Origin: Candidatus Gastranaerophilales bacterium
GTDB taxonomy: Bacteria > Cyanobacteriota > Vampirovibrionia > Gastranaerophilales > Gastranaerophilaceae
Direction of reading: 5' to 3'
Length of the DNA: 50,388 nt
Assembly (NCBI GenBank): GCA_900766355.1
Contig: CAAFVD010000099.1
Coordinates: 1 to 50,388 of the forward strand
Shown here: positions 1 to 8,643 of the stretch, piece by piece
Position numbering within the stretch: the stretch's first letter is position 1
How the letters are laid out: every line of letters starts with the position of its first letter
Notes under the pieces: generated by a model
The model's database searches: none
Told to the model about the DNA's origin: nothing
Seen by the model: the letters and a program-made list of their open reading frames with translations, nothing else
Position numbers and translations under genes: made by a program

Positions 1-123
1 AAAAAATTCGACACAGATTTAGCAGCGATGGAACAAGAAAGAAACGCTATCAAAACAGAAATGGATACATTGAAATCTGTAGCTAAAGATAACGTAGATA
101 GAACATTCAAATTGTTCTCTTAG
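1..123 (+). CDS. C-terminal end of an unrecognised coiled-coil protein (partial)
   Basis: An open frame runs from the first base of the window to a TAG at 121-123 and gives 40 residues ending in RTFKLFS. The visible part is rich in charged residues and alanine, with hydrophobic residues at roughly heptad spacing (LAAMEQERNAIKTEMDTLKS), as in a coiled coil. A strong rho-independent terminator follows 33 bases later, so this is the last gene of its transcript. The start and any N-terminal domain lie outside the window and the family cannot be named. Confidence 0.7.
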   Translation, partial: KKFDTDLAAMEQERNAIKTEMDTLKSVAKDNVDRTFKLFS

Positions 124-155
124 TAAGACTTAGAAATATAATTTACCCACAATAT

Positions 156-187
156 AAAGGTTGCCATTATTGGCAACCTTTTGTATT
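156..187 (+). terminator. rho-independent terminator after the partial CDS
   Basis: A perfect stem AAGGTTGCCA (157-166) pairs with TGGCAACCTT (171-180) around a four-base TTAT loop, and a T-rich run follows. A-rich sequence on the other side could also let it stop minus-strand transcripts, such as the convergent gene ending at 213. Confidence 0.85.
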
Positions 188-212
188 TCAAAAAGTTTAT
201 TTTTTATTTTAT

Positions 213-1238
213 TTATCCGTTTTGAGATTCTATATTATTATTTTTATGAAACCATGATTTGATAGTGTTTTTTATTCCAAAAATACAAGAAACAGTTTTT
301 TCTGTCACTTTGCCCCAATTAATAATTTTGTGTGGATATTGTTCAACAAAACCACTTTTAGGAAATTGGTTTGTTTGCAAGAACTCGTTTTTACATTTAT
401 CTTTTTGTAAAACTCCGTTTTTGTCAAAAATTAATGACATTTCGCCAAACGAATCCAAATTAGCATCAAACATTTTATCTTTTGTATTTCCTGTTGAAAC
501 TATTTTGACAGGTTCTCCACGTTTTGTTGTTTCCCATCTATCTGTTTGTCTATGGTCGTGACCTCCGATAATTACATCAACTCCAGAAATTTCAGATAAT
601 TTTTTGTAATAATCAATATCGTGTCTGTCAAATTTGCTATGTCCTGAAAACTCACCTGTATGAGCAAGAATAAAAATTTTATTTATTCCTTGTTTTTCAA
701 AATTATCAACTTCTTTAGTGATTGTTTGGATTGTTTTGTCTAAATCTTCTGTTTGGATACCTTTATTGCCCTTTTTCTTTATTCTTGCTTTATAATCCAC
801 AGGGGCAAGTCCGATTATACCAATACCATTTACTACTTTTGTTTTTAAAATTTGATTTTGTAATGGGTTATTATCTGTATAATAAACATTTGTACCCACA
901 AACTTGTCATCTATTCCATATTTTTTTATTGATTTGCTTAATCTTTTCCCTTTTTCTAAATCTCTATTTCCTGTTGCAGTTGCATCAACATAATCTTTTA
1001 CAAAATTTGATACAATTCTTTCGTTTTGCGGAAAACGGTTAAATATATCACCTGCAGCAAGTGTTAGATTTATTCCATTAGGGTTTGTTTTATAAAACTC
1101 ATCACGACCAGTAATAAACGAATCAAGATTCTCAACATTCTCGTGCATATCATTGAAATGCACAACATTTACCCTCGTAAGAGGTTCAGGTTTATGTCGT
1201 AATTGTAACCAGATATCTGTCATATTGGTATAAAACAT
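213..1238 (-). CDS. calcineurin-like metallophosphoesterase, 5'-nucleotidase type, with altered GNH motif
   Basis: 341 residues. The metallophosphoesterase motifs appear in order: HFNDMHE (Asp30, His32), AAGDIFNR (Asp64), a GNRD block at 90-93, LAHTGE (His193) and GGHDHR (His227, His229). This is the layout of UshA-like 5'-nucleotidase catalytic domains, without the C-terminal substrate-binding domain. The family's GNH[D/E] block should carry the histidine that protonates the leaving group, and here it is arginine, so hydrolysis may be weakened or the substrate changed. No signal peptide is evident, so it looks cytoplasmic. A second ATG at codon 6 (1221-1223) is an alternative start; neither has a clear ribosome binding site. 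A TATAAT at 1258-1263 on this strand is a likely -10 box. The gene is divergent from the CDF transporter. Confidence 0.8.
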   Translation of the reverse strand: MFYTNMTDIWLQLRHKPEPLTRVNVVHFNDMHENVENLDSFITGRDEFYKTNPNGINLTLAAGDIFNRFPQNERIVSNFVKDYVDATATGNRDLEKGKRLSKSIKKYGIDDKFVGTNVYYTDNNPLQNQILKTKVVNGIGIIGLAPVDYKARIKKKGNKGIQTEDLDKTIQTITKEVDNFEKQGINKIFILAHTGEFSGHSKFDRHDIDYYKKLSEISGVDVIIGGHDHRQTDRWETTKRGEPVKIVSTGNTKDKMFDANLDSFGEMSLIFDKNGVLQKDKCKNEFLQTNQFPKSGFVEQYPHKIINWGKVTEKTVSCIFGIKNTIKSWFHKNNNIESQNG

Positions 1239-1278
1239 GAAGTAAGATTTTTTTGCTATTATATCTTTGTATATTAAG

Positions 1279-1287
1279 TGTTATAAT
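1279..1287 (+). promoter_or_regulatory. extended -10 promoter of the CDF gene, leaderless
   Basis: TG at 1279-1280, one base, then TATAAT at 1282-1287, then six bases (CTCTTT) before ATG 1294. The expected transcription start falls on or beside the A of the start codon, leaving no room for a ribosome binding site. No good -35 is seen, as expected for an extended -10 promoter. Confidence 0.65.
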
Positions 1288-1293
1288 CTCTTT

Positions 1294-2184
1294 ATGAATG
1301 AAAACAAATTAAAAAAGAATACCGCAATATTGTCATTAATTTCGAATTCGTTTTTAATCGTAATCAAATTAATGGCAGGTCTTTTGTCAGGTTCTGTTGG
1401 GATTATTTCAGAAGCTATACATTCAGGCACAGATTGTTTAGCCTCATACATAACATTTTTTGCAGTAAAAAAATCCTCTGAATCTCCTGATACAAGACAT
1501 CAATTTGGACATGGAAAATATGAAGATTTTTCAGGATTGGTTGAAGGTGTTTTGATTAATATTGCTGCGTTATATATATTAGCAGAAGCTGGCAAAAACA
1601 TTATTATTGGAAATCATAATGTTGTTAATATAGATATCGCAGCTTATGTGATGATATTTTCGGTTGTTGTAAATATCATAGTGAGTACAGTTTTGTTCAA
1701 AGTCGCTAAAAAAACAGGTTCAATAGCTTTATATGCAGATGGAGAACATTTGAGAACTGATGTTTACACTTCTGTTGGTGTTGCATTAGGAATGATAATG
1801 ATTAAGCTAACGGGTATCCATATTCTAGATTCAATGATAGCTCTTGTTGTTGCAGTAATGATTTTCCATACAGGGTTAAAAATTTGTAGAAAAGCTACAA
1901 GTAATCTTCTAGATGAGGGGCTTCCAGAATCAGACATATCAAAGATTAGCGATATTGTGAAAAACTTTACAAACGAAGGTATACTTGAAACGTGTAAAAT
2001 AAGAACACGAACATCAGGCCCTCGTATAAATATTGAGTTGACAATTTATGCTCAAGAAACAATGACAGTAAAAGAAAGTCATCGAATCTGTAACGAAATA
2101 GAATCTAAGCTAAATTCAACATTTAACAAAGTGGATACTATAATACATATTGAACCAAAATGTAATGCAAAATCTTATATATAA
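1294..2184 (+). CDS. cation diffusion facilitator (CDF) family metal exporter
   Basis: 296 residues. About six hydrophobic membrane segments are followed by a cytoplasmic C-terminal ZT-dimer-type domain (roughly 210-290). Transmembrane segment 2 carries AIHSGTD (His43, Asp47) and segment 5 carries GEHLRTD (His152, Asp156), forming the tetrahedral HxxxD/HxxxD metal site. The family exports divalent metals from the cytoplasm in exchange for protons; the HD-HD site is the pattern usually linked to zinc, but specificity is not proven. A TTG at 1267 would extend the frame by nine residues, but ATG 1294 is preferred because a TGnTATAAT box lies six bases upstream. The gene converges on the next one with a five-base gap. 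Confidence 0.9.
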   Translation: MNENKLKKNTAILSLISNSFLIVIKLMAGLLSGSVGIISEAIHSGTDCLASYITFFAVKKSSESPDTRHQFGHGKYEDFSGLVEGVLINIAALYILAEAGKNIIIGNHNVVNIDIAAYVMIFSVVVNIIVSTVLFKVAKKTGSIALYADGEHLRTDVYTSVGVALGMIMIKLTGIHILDSMIALVVAVMIFHTGLKICRKATSNLLDEGLPESDISKISDIVKNFTNEGILETCKIRTRTSGPRINIELTIYAQETMTVKESHRICNEIESKLNSTFNKVDTIIHIEPKCNAKSYI

Positions 2185-2189
2185 TAATT

Positions 2190-2693
2190 TTATCCTAATC
2201 TATTAAACCCTTGTGGATACTGTGGGTATTGAGGATATTGTGAATATCCGTATCCGCTTTGATTAGTTTGTGGTGCAGATTGTCCACTAATTTGCTCCCA
2301 AGGTTTTGATTTATACAACTGTTGAGTAAAAATATCGCCACCACTATATTTACCAGCTAAGAAGGAATTGTTCAATTGTGCGTAATTACCAGAATTACCG
2401 TAAGTTTGTCCTGTTTGATTATTAAATAACTGTTGAGCAAATATATCGTTACTGTATTTGCTATTATATGGGAACTGTTGATAAGGATTGTTATTAACCA
2501 TTGCTGCGAAATTTTGGGCTTGAGCAACACCACTAGGATTAATCAAAGATACGTTTGATTGTTGAGTTAATCTATCTGTTTGTTGTGGGTTTGCTTGTTG
2601 AGTTTGTTGCAAATATTGTTGATATGCTTGAAGTGCTTCTGGTCTAAAAGTTGCACCACCAAAAGTTCCTAATGAACTAATTCCGTTTACCAT
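2190..2693 (-). CDS. Q/N-rich low-complexity hypothetical protein
   Basis: 167 residues, dominated by Gln, Asn, Tyr, Ser and Gly. Two internal near-copies stand out (NDIFAQQLFN and GDIFTQQLYK), and the tail contains a YPQ triplet repeat. There is no signal peptide or membrane helix. The start is well supported by AAGGTGA about seven bases before the ATG. Such composition suggests a disordered or self-associating protein; prion-like and surface-appendage roles are both possible, but no family is recognised. It stands alone between convergent and same-strand neighbours and has its own ribosome binding site. Confidence 0.75.
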   Translation of the reverse strand: MVNGISSLGTFGGATFRPEALQAYQQYLQQTQQANPQQTDRLTQQSNVSLINPSGVAQAQNFAAMVNNNPYQQFPYNSKYSNDIFAQQLFNNQTGQTYGNSGNYAQLNNSFLAGKYSGGDIFTQQLYKSKPWEQISGQSAPQTNQSGYGYSQYPQYPQYPQGFNRLG

Positions 2694-2763
2694 AATAAAT
2701 CACCTTTAATAAATATAACCTAACCTATATTTATATAAAGTATTTTTAGTTCATAGAATTGAC

Positions 2764-4389
2764 TTATTTAGTCATATCCATTACAAATTGTTTACATTTG
2801 TCTATTTCTTTAAACCAATCTTGACGTTCAACTTGTTTAATTATTTGTACAGAAGAATACCATTCAGTTGTTTGAGTGTTATCAAACCAACGCCAATCAG
2901 TGCAATAAGGTAATAATAAAAGTGATTTTACCCCTAATGCACCAGCAAGATGAATACAAGCAGAGTCAACGCTTATCATTAAATCCAAATTTTTCATAGC
3001 AGAAGCAGTATCATCAAAAGAGTTAAATTCTTTTGATAAATCAATAATTTGTGGATATTTTTTGCATGCATTAAAAATGTCATCTTTTTGGAATGAATAA
3101 AATTCTACATTTTCAAGTTCTAATAATGATTTGAAATAATCAATATTTATTGTACGGTTAATCGCAGTACGAATACTTAAATCTCCAGCTCTCCAACACA
3201 AACCAACTTTTAATTTATCTGTTTTAAAATATTTATCTTTAAAATACTGAACTTTTTCTTCATCTGCGTTTAAATATCCATCGGACATTGGAATATCAGA
3301 ATAAAGCATATTCAAATAATACGGTAAACCGACCATTAAAAGAGATGTATCGTATTCCAAATCTGCCAAACCTGAATCATAGAATTTTATATCAGGAAAA
3401 CTTCTTTGAAGGATTTTGGTAAGAGGCTTTCTTACATAAGCAATAACATTTTTGCACTTTTCTTTTAAATAAGGCAAATATCTTGAGAATTGTAGCCCAT
3501 CACCTAATCCCATATCTGAATAAACTAATACGGTTGAATTTTTATTACATTCTGAATAAAAGTTTTTAAGTGTTTCTACAGTTTTTGATTTCTCTCTTTG
3601 GTTAAACCAATCAAATCCTTGTTCAAAATTCCTTTGTTGAAGATAAAAACAACCAATTGAGGCTTTTATATCATTATCAGTTGGAAAATATTCATAAGCT
3701 TTTTTATAATTCTCTTCAGCTTCTTCAAATTTTCCTACTTTTTGTAAGCTTACTGCCAAATGATAATAACCTATTGGAAAATTTAACTCAATTGCTTGTT
3801 TATAACATTCTTGAGCATATTCTTCATTGTTATAAATTAATTCTTGCAATAACCCCGCATTTATCCAGTTTAGAGGGTTTTGTGGATATGATTTCATTAT
3901 TTCAGCACAAAGTTTTTCTGCTTTTTTATAATCTCTAATATCCATATAGTTTTGACACAATCTAACTTTCGCAGTCGGACTTTCAGGGTGTGCGGTGATA
4001 TATTTTTGACAGTATGCACCCGCAAAATTATACATATTCAAAAATCTGAAACATTCAATAATCTTTTGGTATAAATGTTCGCTATCTTTATCATATTTGA
4101 ACATTTCTTCGCACAATATGATAGTATCATCATATTTTTTTAGTTGATATTTTGTTAATATCAAAGCCGCAATTGTAGATGGGGCTTTTTTTAAGCTATA
4201 TGATTTTTCTAGTATTTTTTCAGCTTTTTTAAACAAACCTTTTTTAATATTAAAAAGTCCCCAAAAAGATAACACAGTATCATCATTTGGGTATTCTCTT
4301 AATAATTCTGAATATATTTTTTCAGCAGAATCAAAATCTTTATTTTTTACATATTGAATAGCTTTATTTAACTTTTTGATGTTTAGCAT
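2764..4389 (-). CDS. TPR protein with C-terminal GT9-like glycosyltransferase domain (copy 2)
   Basis: 541 residues. The first ~270 are tandem TPR helices (for example AEKIYSELLREYPND and EEAEENYKKAYEYFPTDNDI). The C-terminal half resembles the glycosyltransferase domain found in TPR proteins and GT9 heptosyltransferases: SDMGLGDGLQFSRYL near 293, VGLCWRAGD near 390 and DLMISVDSACIHLAGALG near 469. The family transfers sugars from nucleotide donors to protein or lipid; acceptor and donor cannot be read here. The gene overlaps the end of its upstream paralogue by 26 bases, so the two are co-transcribed. Because flagellar genes lie just beyond, flagellin or envelope glycosylation is a reasonable but unproven role. 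Confidence 0.8.
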   Translation of the reverse strand: MLNIKKLNKAIQYVKNKDFDSAEKIYSELLREYPNDDTVLSFWGLFNIKKGLFKKAEKILEKSYSLKKAPSTIAALILTKYQLKKYDDTIILCEEMFKYDKDSEHLYQKIIECFRFLNMYNFAGAYCQKYITAHPESPTAKVRLCQNYMDIRDYKKAEKLCAEIMKSYPQNPLNWINAGLLQELIYNNEEYAQECYKQAIELNFPIGYYHLAVSLQKVGKFEEAEENYKKAYEYFPTDNDIKASIGCFYLQQRNFEQGFDWFNQREKSKTVETLKNFYSECNKNSTVLVYSDMGLGDGLQFSRYLPYLKEKCKNVIAYVRKPLTKILQRSFPDIKFYDSGLADLEYDTSLLMVGLPYYLNMLYSDIPMSDGYLNADEEKVQYFKDKYFKTDKLKVGLCWRAGDLSIRTAINRTINIDYFKSLLELENVEFYSFQKDDIFNACKKYPQIIDLSKEFNSFDDTASAMKNLDLMISVDSACIHLAGALGVKSLLLLPYCTDWRWFDNTQTTEWYSSVQIIKQVERQDWFKEIDKCKQFVMDMTK

Positions 4390-5977
4390 TATATTCTTTT
4401 ACTCTTTCAACTACAAGGTTTGCTACTTCATTCCAATCGTCATTATTTTTTTGTTTTGCAATCTCAACTGAACTATACCATTCAGTTTTCTTATCATTAT
4501 TAAACCAATACCAAGCAGAATCAAATGGAATTAATGCTATCGCTTGCTTATTCATAGCTCCTGCCAGATGTAAAAGTTCTGAATCAATTGAAATTATTAA
4601 ATCCATTGAGTTTAAGTATTTTGCACAATCTTCTAAATTATGTATTTCATTTGAAATATTTTTAATTTGAGGGAATTGCAAAATAGTATTAAATATATCA
4701 TTACTTTGGAACGAATAATAAGAAATATTATCTATTTCAAATAATTGAGGCATAACTTTTGCAATATCAATAGATTCTTGATGTAATGATTTGAACGAAT
4801 CTCCAGAAGCTTTCCACAACAAACCTACTTTATAATTATCATCATTCAATTCGATTTTTTCTGTGCTGATATATGGTTTTACAGGCAAAATATTTTCAAA
4901 TGACTTGTTTAAATAATATGGCAATTCTGATAATAGTACATGATAATCAAAATCTGTTTTGAATATATCATTATTATTAATGACTCTAATATCAGGAAAA
5001 TGAATTAGAGATTGAGTATCGGGATTGCAAGCAAGAATAACTTTTTGAAATTTGTTTTTCAGCTCAGTTATATATCGCAAGTTTATTATAAATTCGCCAC
5101 CTCTTATATCTGATACTACAAGTATGGTTTTGTCTTTGAATTCTTTGCCGTTCCATTTGTTTTTTAATCCATCTAAATCCTTATTCAAAGTTCGTTCAAT
5201 ATAATACTTGTATCCTTTTCTTGTTTTCTTTTGTACCAGTTCTATTTGTTTCAAAAGGTTTAGGACATCATTTTTCTTTGGATACGTGCTTAATATTTTT
5301 TTGCAATACTTTTCAGCTTTGTCATATTCGCCTGTTTTCTTCAAGCATAATGCCAAATCAAATGATGCAGTACTTACTCCCATTTTTACAGCTTTTTCGT
5401 ATAAAATTTGAGCCTCAGAATAATCTTTTTCTATAAATTCTTTATACATACCAACAAGATTAAACATTAACCCTTTGTTTGGGAATTCTTCTTTTATTTC
5501 TGTTATTAGATTGGTTAATTCTGTTTTTTTATAAAGATTCAAATACAATAAAAATAATCTTCGATACGCAATAATAGTATGGAATTTTTCTATATAATCT
5601 TTAGTGATATTTATTGCATTATCATATAACTCTAAAGAAACATATAAGTTACAAACTTTTTCATATAAATTTTCAGAAGGTTCAAGCTCAATGAGTTTTT
5701 CGTACATAATAATTGCATCATACAACTTGAACATTTTTTCTTTTACATAAGCTAATAGTTCAATTGTTTCAAACTCTGGTTTTATTTTCAAGGCAGCATC
5801 AAGAAGCATTTCTGCCATACCATAATCAAGTTTACCAACATTGATAAATGCTAATCTATACATCGCAAGAGTGTTTTGGTTATCAGAAGCCAAAATCCTC
5901 ATGTAAAGCTTTTCAGCTTCAAACCAATTTCCTTCTTCATAAAATTGATTAGCAAGTTTTTCAAGTTCTTTAGGCAT
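4364..5977 (-). CDS. TPR protein with C-terminal GT9-like glycosyltransferase domain (copy 1)
   Basis: 537 residues, a paralogue of the next gene with the same design: N-terminal TPR units (AEKLYMRILASDNQNT, AQILYEKAVKMGVSTA, AEKYCKKILSTYPKKN), then a glycosyltransferase-like domain with VGLLWKASGDS, YYSFQSNDIF and DLIISIDSELLHLAGAMN. The glycine-rich GxGDGxQ loop of the sister is altered here to DIRGGEFIINLRY, so the two copies may differ in activity or one may act as a partner subunit. The gene is first in a two-gene operon. Its ATG lies six bases after a TAATAT box preceded by TGC, with TTGACG 18 bases further upstream, so the message is probably leaderless. Confidence 0.8.
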   Translation of the reverse strand: MPKELEKLANQFYEEGNWFEAEKLYMRILASDNQNTLAMYRLAFINVGKLDYGMAEMLLDAALKIKPEFETIELLAYVKEKMFKLYDAIIMYEKLIELEPSENLYEKVCNLYVSLELYDNAINITKDYIEKFHTIIAYRRLFLLYLNLYKKTELTNLITEIKEEFPNKGLMFNLVGMYKEFIEKDYSEAQILYEKAVKMGVSTASFDLALCLKKTGEYDKAEKYCKKILSTYPKKNDVLNLLKQIELVQKKTRKGYKYYIERTLNKDLDGLKNKWNGKEFKDKTILVVSDIRGGEFIINLRYITELKNKFQKVILACNPDTQSLIHFPDIRVINNNDIFKTDFDYHVLLSELPYYLNKSFENILPVKPYISTEKIELNDDNYKVGLLWKASGDSFKSLHQESIDIAKVMPQLFEIDNISYYSFQSNDIFNTILQFPQIKNISNEIHNLEDCAKYLNSMDLIISIDSELLHLAGAMNKQAIALIPFDSAWYWFNNDKKTEWYSSVEIAKQKNNDDWNEVANLVVERVKEYNAKHQKVK

Positions 5978-5983
5978 AGACTA

Positions 5984-6013
5984 ATATTAGCATTGATTCC
6001 ATAATCACGTCAA
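5984..6013 (-). promoter_or_regulatory. promoter of the TPR-glycosyltransferase pair, leaderless
   Basis: Reading the minus strand: TTGACG (6013-6008), an 18-base spacer ending in TGC, TAATAT (5989-5984), six bases, then the ATG at 5977. Both hexamers and the extended TGn are present. Confidence 0.65.
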
Positions 6014-6080
6014 TAAGGCTAAAGTACGATTAATTTTTAATCTACAACTAAAGTATAAAAAATATTTTGATAATAAAATT

Positions 6081-6108
6081 TTGACTTATACAAAATAATT
6101 ATTATAAA
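6081..6108 (+). promoter_or_regulatory. sigma-70-type promoter upstream of the flagellar rod operon
   Basis: TTGACT at 6081-6086 and TATAAA at 6103-6108 are separated by 16 bases, 109 bases before the first rod gene. Confidence 0.5.
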
Positions 6109-6152
6109 CAAATACAAGGTAGTACATATAGATGATTTTAACTAACAATAGC

Positions 6153-6179
6153 TAATTAAATACAAATATGTACCGATAA
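6153..6179 (+). promoter_or_regulatory. candidate flagellar sigma-28-type promoter
   Basis: ACCGATAA at 6172-6179 matches the FliA -10 consensus GCCGATAA at seven of eight positions. TAATTAAA sits exactly 11 bases upstream, the right spacing, but matches the -35 only partly. The start would lie near 6186, giving a ~30-base leader that contains the AGAGAGG ribosome binding site. Confidence 0.45.
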
Positions 6180-6216
6180 AACAAATAGTTTAACTAATGA
6201 ATTAGAGAGGTAGTAC

Positions 6217-6915
6217 ATGAAGATTAACGGTGGAGTTAGGTTTTGTGAACTCGGGGTGAGATCCTCTATCAGAGCAATGCATGTTGCAACTGAACTGTTA
6301 GGTATAACAAACGAAAATGTTACTGGGTTCGATAAAGTAGGATACCAGCGAAAAGAAGCTGTTTTATCTTCATTCTCAGAATATCTCGGAGTGAACGGGA
6401 TTTCTAAAAACGTAGATGAAAAAGTAGGCCGTATTATGGTTTCTGAAAAACCACTTGATATTGCTCTTGCAAACAAAGGTTATTTTCAAATAAAAACTCC
6501 ATACGGCGTTCAATTAACTCGTGACGGAAGATTCAAATTAGACAAAGACGGAAATCTTCTTACACTTGAAGATAACAAAGTTCTTTCAGACAGTGGTGTG
6601 CCAATCAAATTACATAGAGTACCTGAGGATTTGAAAGAAGTTGTTATAAACAGAAAAGGTACAGTTAGTATTTTTAACAAACAAACTCGTAAGCTTGAAA
6701 CAGTAGCTAATCTTGGTATTGTTGATTCTAACGGAATGGCAGTTCTTAGCCCTGATGTAAAACAAGGTTATAACGAATATTCAAACGTATCACTTCAAAA
6801 CGAATTCTTAGCAGTTATGCCAACTGTTAGAAATTTTGAAGCAAACAGACAAATGTTTATTATGAACAATACTAATATGCAAAAAGCAATAAGCCAATTA
6901 GGTTCTGCATCATAA
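6217..6915 (+). CDS. flagellar basal-body rod protein, FlgF/FlgG family
   Basis: 232 residues. The central part has the flagellar hook/rod beta fold signature (DIALANKGYFQIKTPYG, then LTRDGRFKLDKDGNL). The C-terminus ends with the family helix (EYSNVSLQNEFLAVMPTVRNF, then EANRQ). The N-terminal ANxxTxGYK signature is strongly diverged (NENVTGFDKVGYQRK). These proteins build the periplasmic rod that couples the rotor to the hook. FlgF versus FlgG cannot be decided by eye; as the first of two adjacent paralogues it is the better FlgF candidate. The start is supported by AGAGAGG eight bases before the ATG. First gene of a compact four-gene rod operon. Confidence 0.85.
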   Translation: MKINGGVRFCELGVRSSIRAMHVATELLGITNENVTGFDKVGYQRKEAVLSSFSEYLGVNGISKNVDEKVGRIMVSEKPLDIALANKGYFQIKTPYGVQLTRDGRFKLDKDGNLLTLEDNKVLSDSGVPIKLHRVPEDLKEVVINRKGTVSIFNKQTRKLETVANLGIVDSNGMAVLSPDVKQGYNEYSNVSLQNEFLAVMPTVRNFEANRQMFIMNNTNMQKAISQLGSAS

Positions 6916-6929
6916 GGAGATAGTTAATT

Positions 6930-7643
6930 ATGTTTAACGCACAAGCAATAGTAAGAAGAAGTATAAACAACGCAACAAACCAGTTTGATAAACTCGCATA
7001 CGTAGGTAACAATTTAGCAAACTACAATACACGAGGATATAAATGTGTTCGTTTTGAACAGATGTTAAAAGAATGTGGTTATATTGAAGGTGCAGTTAGA
7101 ACAGATTGCAAACAAGGTTCTATTAGAGTTACAGATAATCCTTATGATGTAGCGATTGATGGACAAGGATATATTCCTGTAACTTCTCCTGATGGCGAAA
7201 TTCAGTACACAAGAGATGGTTCTTTTAAAGTTGGTGCTGACGGATATTTATATACTATAGATGATTGGATTGTTGGTGATGGTATAAAAATGCCTCCAAA
7301 CTTTTATAAATTTCAAATAAAACCAAACGGTGATATCGTAAGCTACGATGCTGCAGGTTCAAAAGGTAAAAAAGTCGCAACAATTCCTCTTGTTACTTTT
7401 GATGCGCCAGAAGAACTTAATCAAGGTGTGAACAACAAAATGGTTGCAACTCAAGAATCAGGACAACCAAAACTTGTTTTGAATCACGAAAGATTTAAAC
7501 AAAATTGTGCAGAGAATTCAAACACTAATATTTATGCCGAAGTTAACGATATGTTAAGGCTAAACGCATCAATGATTGCAAGTATGCGTTTATTGAAAGT
7601 AGCTGATGATATGTATAACAAAGGCATTAACATAAGAGAATAG
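6930..7643 (+). CDS. flagellar basal-body rod protein, FlgG/FlgF family
   Basis: 237 residues. The N-terminus retains the rod signature (YVGNNLANYNTRGYKCVRF). The middle shows DVAIDGQGYIPVTSPDGE and YTRDGSFKVGADG, and the C-terminal helix contains NTNIYAEVNDMLRLNASMIA. It conserves the rod signature better than the preceding paralogue and is the stronger candidate for the distal rod protein FlgG. It is slightly shorter than typical FlgG (about 260 residues). It starts 14 bases after the upstream stop with AAGGAGATAG as ribosome binding site. Rod proteins are exported by the flagellar type III machinery, which fits the absence of a signal peptide. Confidence 0.87.
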   Translation: MFNAQAIVRRSINNATNQFDKLAYVGNNLANYNTRGYKCVRFEQMLKECGYIEGAVRTDCKQGSIRVTDNPYDVAIDGQGYIPVTSPDGEIQYTRDGSFKVGADGYLYTIDDWIVGDGIKMPPNFYKFQIKPNGDIVSYDAAGSKGKKVATIPLVTFDAPEELNQGVNNKMVATQESGQPKLVLNHERFKQNCAENSNTNIYAEVNDMLRLNASMIASMRLLKVADDMYNKGINIRE

Positions 7644-7657
7644 GAGTTTAACTAAAA

Positions 7658-8002
7658 ATGTCATACGCAAATTTAGACAGTATCGGAAAAACTTCAATGG
7701 CGTTGGGGTTGATTGCCCAACAACAAAGAGCATTAGGTGCAAACATAGCCAACGTAGATACTCCTGGTTATGTAAGACAACACCTAGATTTTGCATCATA
7801 TTTGGGTTGTGGAGAGCTTGAAACAAAACTCGCTCAAAAAATGGGGCCTTGTCCAGTATTCCCTGATTATGAACAAGAAGAAATTAACCCAGCAAATGAG
7901 TTGACAGAAATGCAAAAAAACGCACTTTTATATTCAATGGCATCAAGACGTATGTCAAACATCATTACACAAATGAAAACAGTTATTAACGTAGGAAAGT
8001 AG
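7658..8002 (+). CDS. flgB: flagellar basal-body rod protein FlgB
   Basis: 114 residues, close to but shorter than the usual ~130. The N-terminus has the rod signature (ALGANIANVDTPGYVRQHLDF) and the C-terminus the family helix that packs into the rod (ELTEMQKNALLYSMASRRMS). FlgB forms the proximal rod next to the MS ring. Spacing of 14 bases to the gene before and 7 to flgC after shows an operon; the order FlgB-FlgC is the conserved one. The shortening lies in the variable middle. Confidence 0.9.
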   Translation: MSYANLDSIGKTSMALGLIAQQQRALGANIANVDTPGYVRQHLDFASYLGCGELETKLAQKMGPCPVFPDYEQEEINPANELTEMQKNALLYSMASRRMSNIITQMKTVINVGK

Positions 8003-8009
8003 GCACATT

Positions 8010-8453
8010 ATGGGTATAATGGAATCAATGGATATCGGAGCAAACGCTCTAAAATGTCATGGTATAAGATTAGATATTCACGCAAAAAACATCGCCAATA
8101 TTGATACTCCAAACTATGTAAGAAAAATCCCTGTACTTAATGCTACAGATGAAAACTCATTTAGAGCAGTATTAGGGCAAATGAAAAATGATGTGTTTGG
8201 TACTGGAACTCTACCATATACACATGGTGGTGTAGCTTTCAATGGTGTTGTTGAAGACCCTACAATGGGTGATAAAATATACAGACCAGGACACCCAGAT
8301 GCTGATGCTAACGGATATATACGTTCTTCTAACGTCAATGCAATGGTAGATATGGCAGATGCTGTTCTTGCTCAAAGAGCATACGAAGCTAACCTTGCCG
8401 TAATTAATATTACTAAATCAATGGCAACAAAAGCTATAGATATTGGTCGTTAA
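8010..8453 (+). CDS. flgC: flagellar basal-body rod protein FlgC
   Basis: 147 residues, a normal FlgC length. It has the N-terminal rod signature (DIHAKNIANIDTPNYVRK), the FlgC-typical GHPDADANGYIRSSNVN stretch and the C-terminal MADAVLAQRAYEANLAVIN helix. It is a proximal rod subunit with FlgB. In most bacteria fliE follows flgC; here the operon stops and non-coding sequence follows, so fliE must be elsewhere if flagella are built. Confidence 0.93.
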   Translation: MGIMESMDIGANALKCHGIRLDIHAKNIANIDTPNYVRKIPVLNATDENSFRAVLGQMKNDVFGTGTLPYTHGGVAFNGVVEDPTMGDKIYRPGHPDADANGYIRSSNVNAMVDMADAVLAQRAYEANLAVINITKSMATKAIDIGR

Positions 8454-8555
8454 TAAATAAAATTTTTGACTCGAAAATATACATTTAAACCACTCAAAAA
8501 TATACATACAAACTTTGGAAAATAGGACAAAACTCCTATTTCCCAAACCCTATAT

Positions 8556-8618
8556 TATAATGAATTTATCAAACCGTTAATTAAAAGACAGGTGCTACCA
8601 ACTACACCTGTCCTTTTT
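8556..8618 (+). terminator. TATAAT box and rho-independent terminator downstream of flgC
   Basis: Stem GACAGGTG (8587-8594) pairs with CACCTGTC (8605-8612), followed by CTTTTT. It lies 134 bases past flgC and probably ends that operon. A perfect TATAAT sits at 8556-8561, so an RNA of about 50 bases starting near 8568 is also possible; no convincing -35 is seen. A similar AAAAGACAGG/CCTGTC hairpin ends the tRNA-Leu gene. Confidence 0.7.
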
Positions 8619-8643
8619 ATGCGGGGGTAAATAGGATTAGGTT

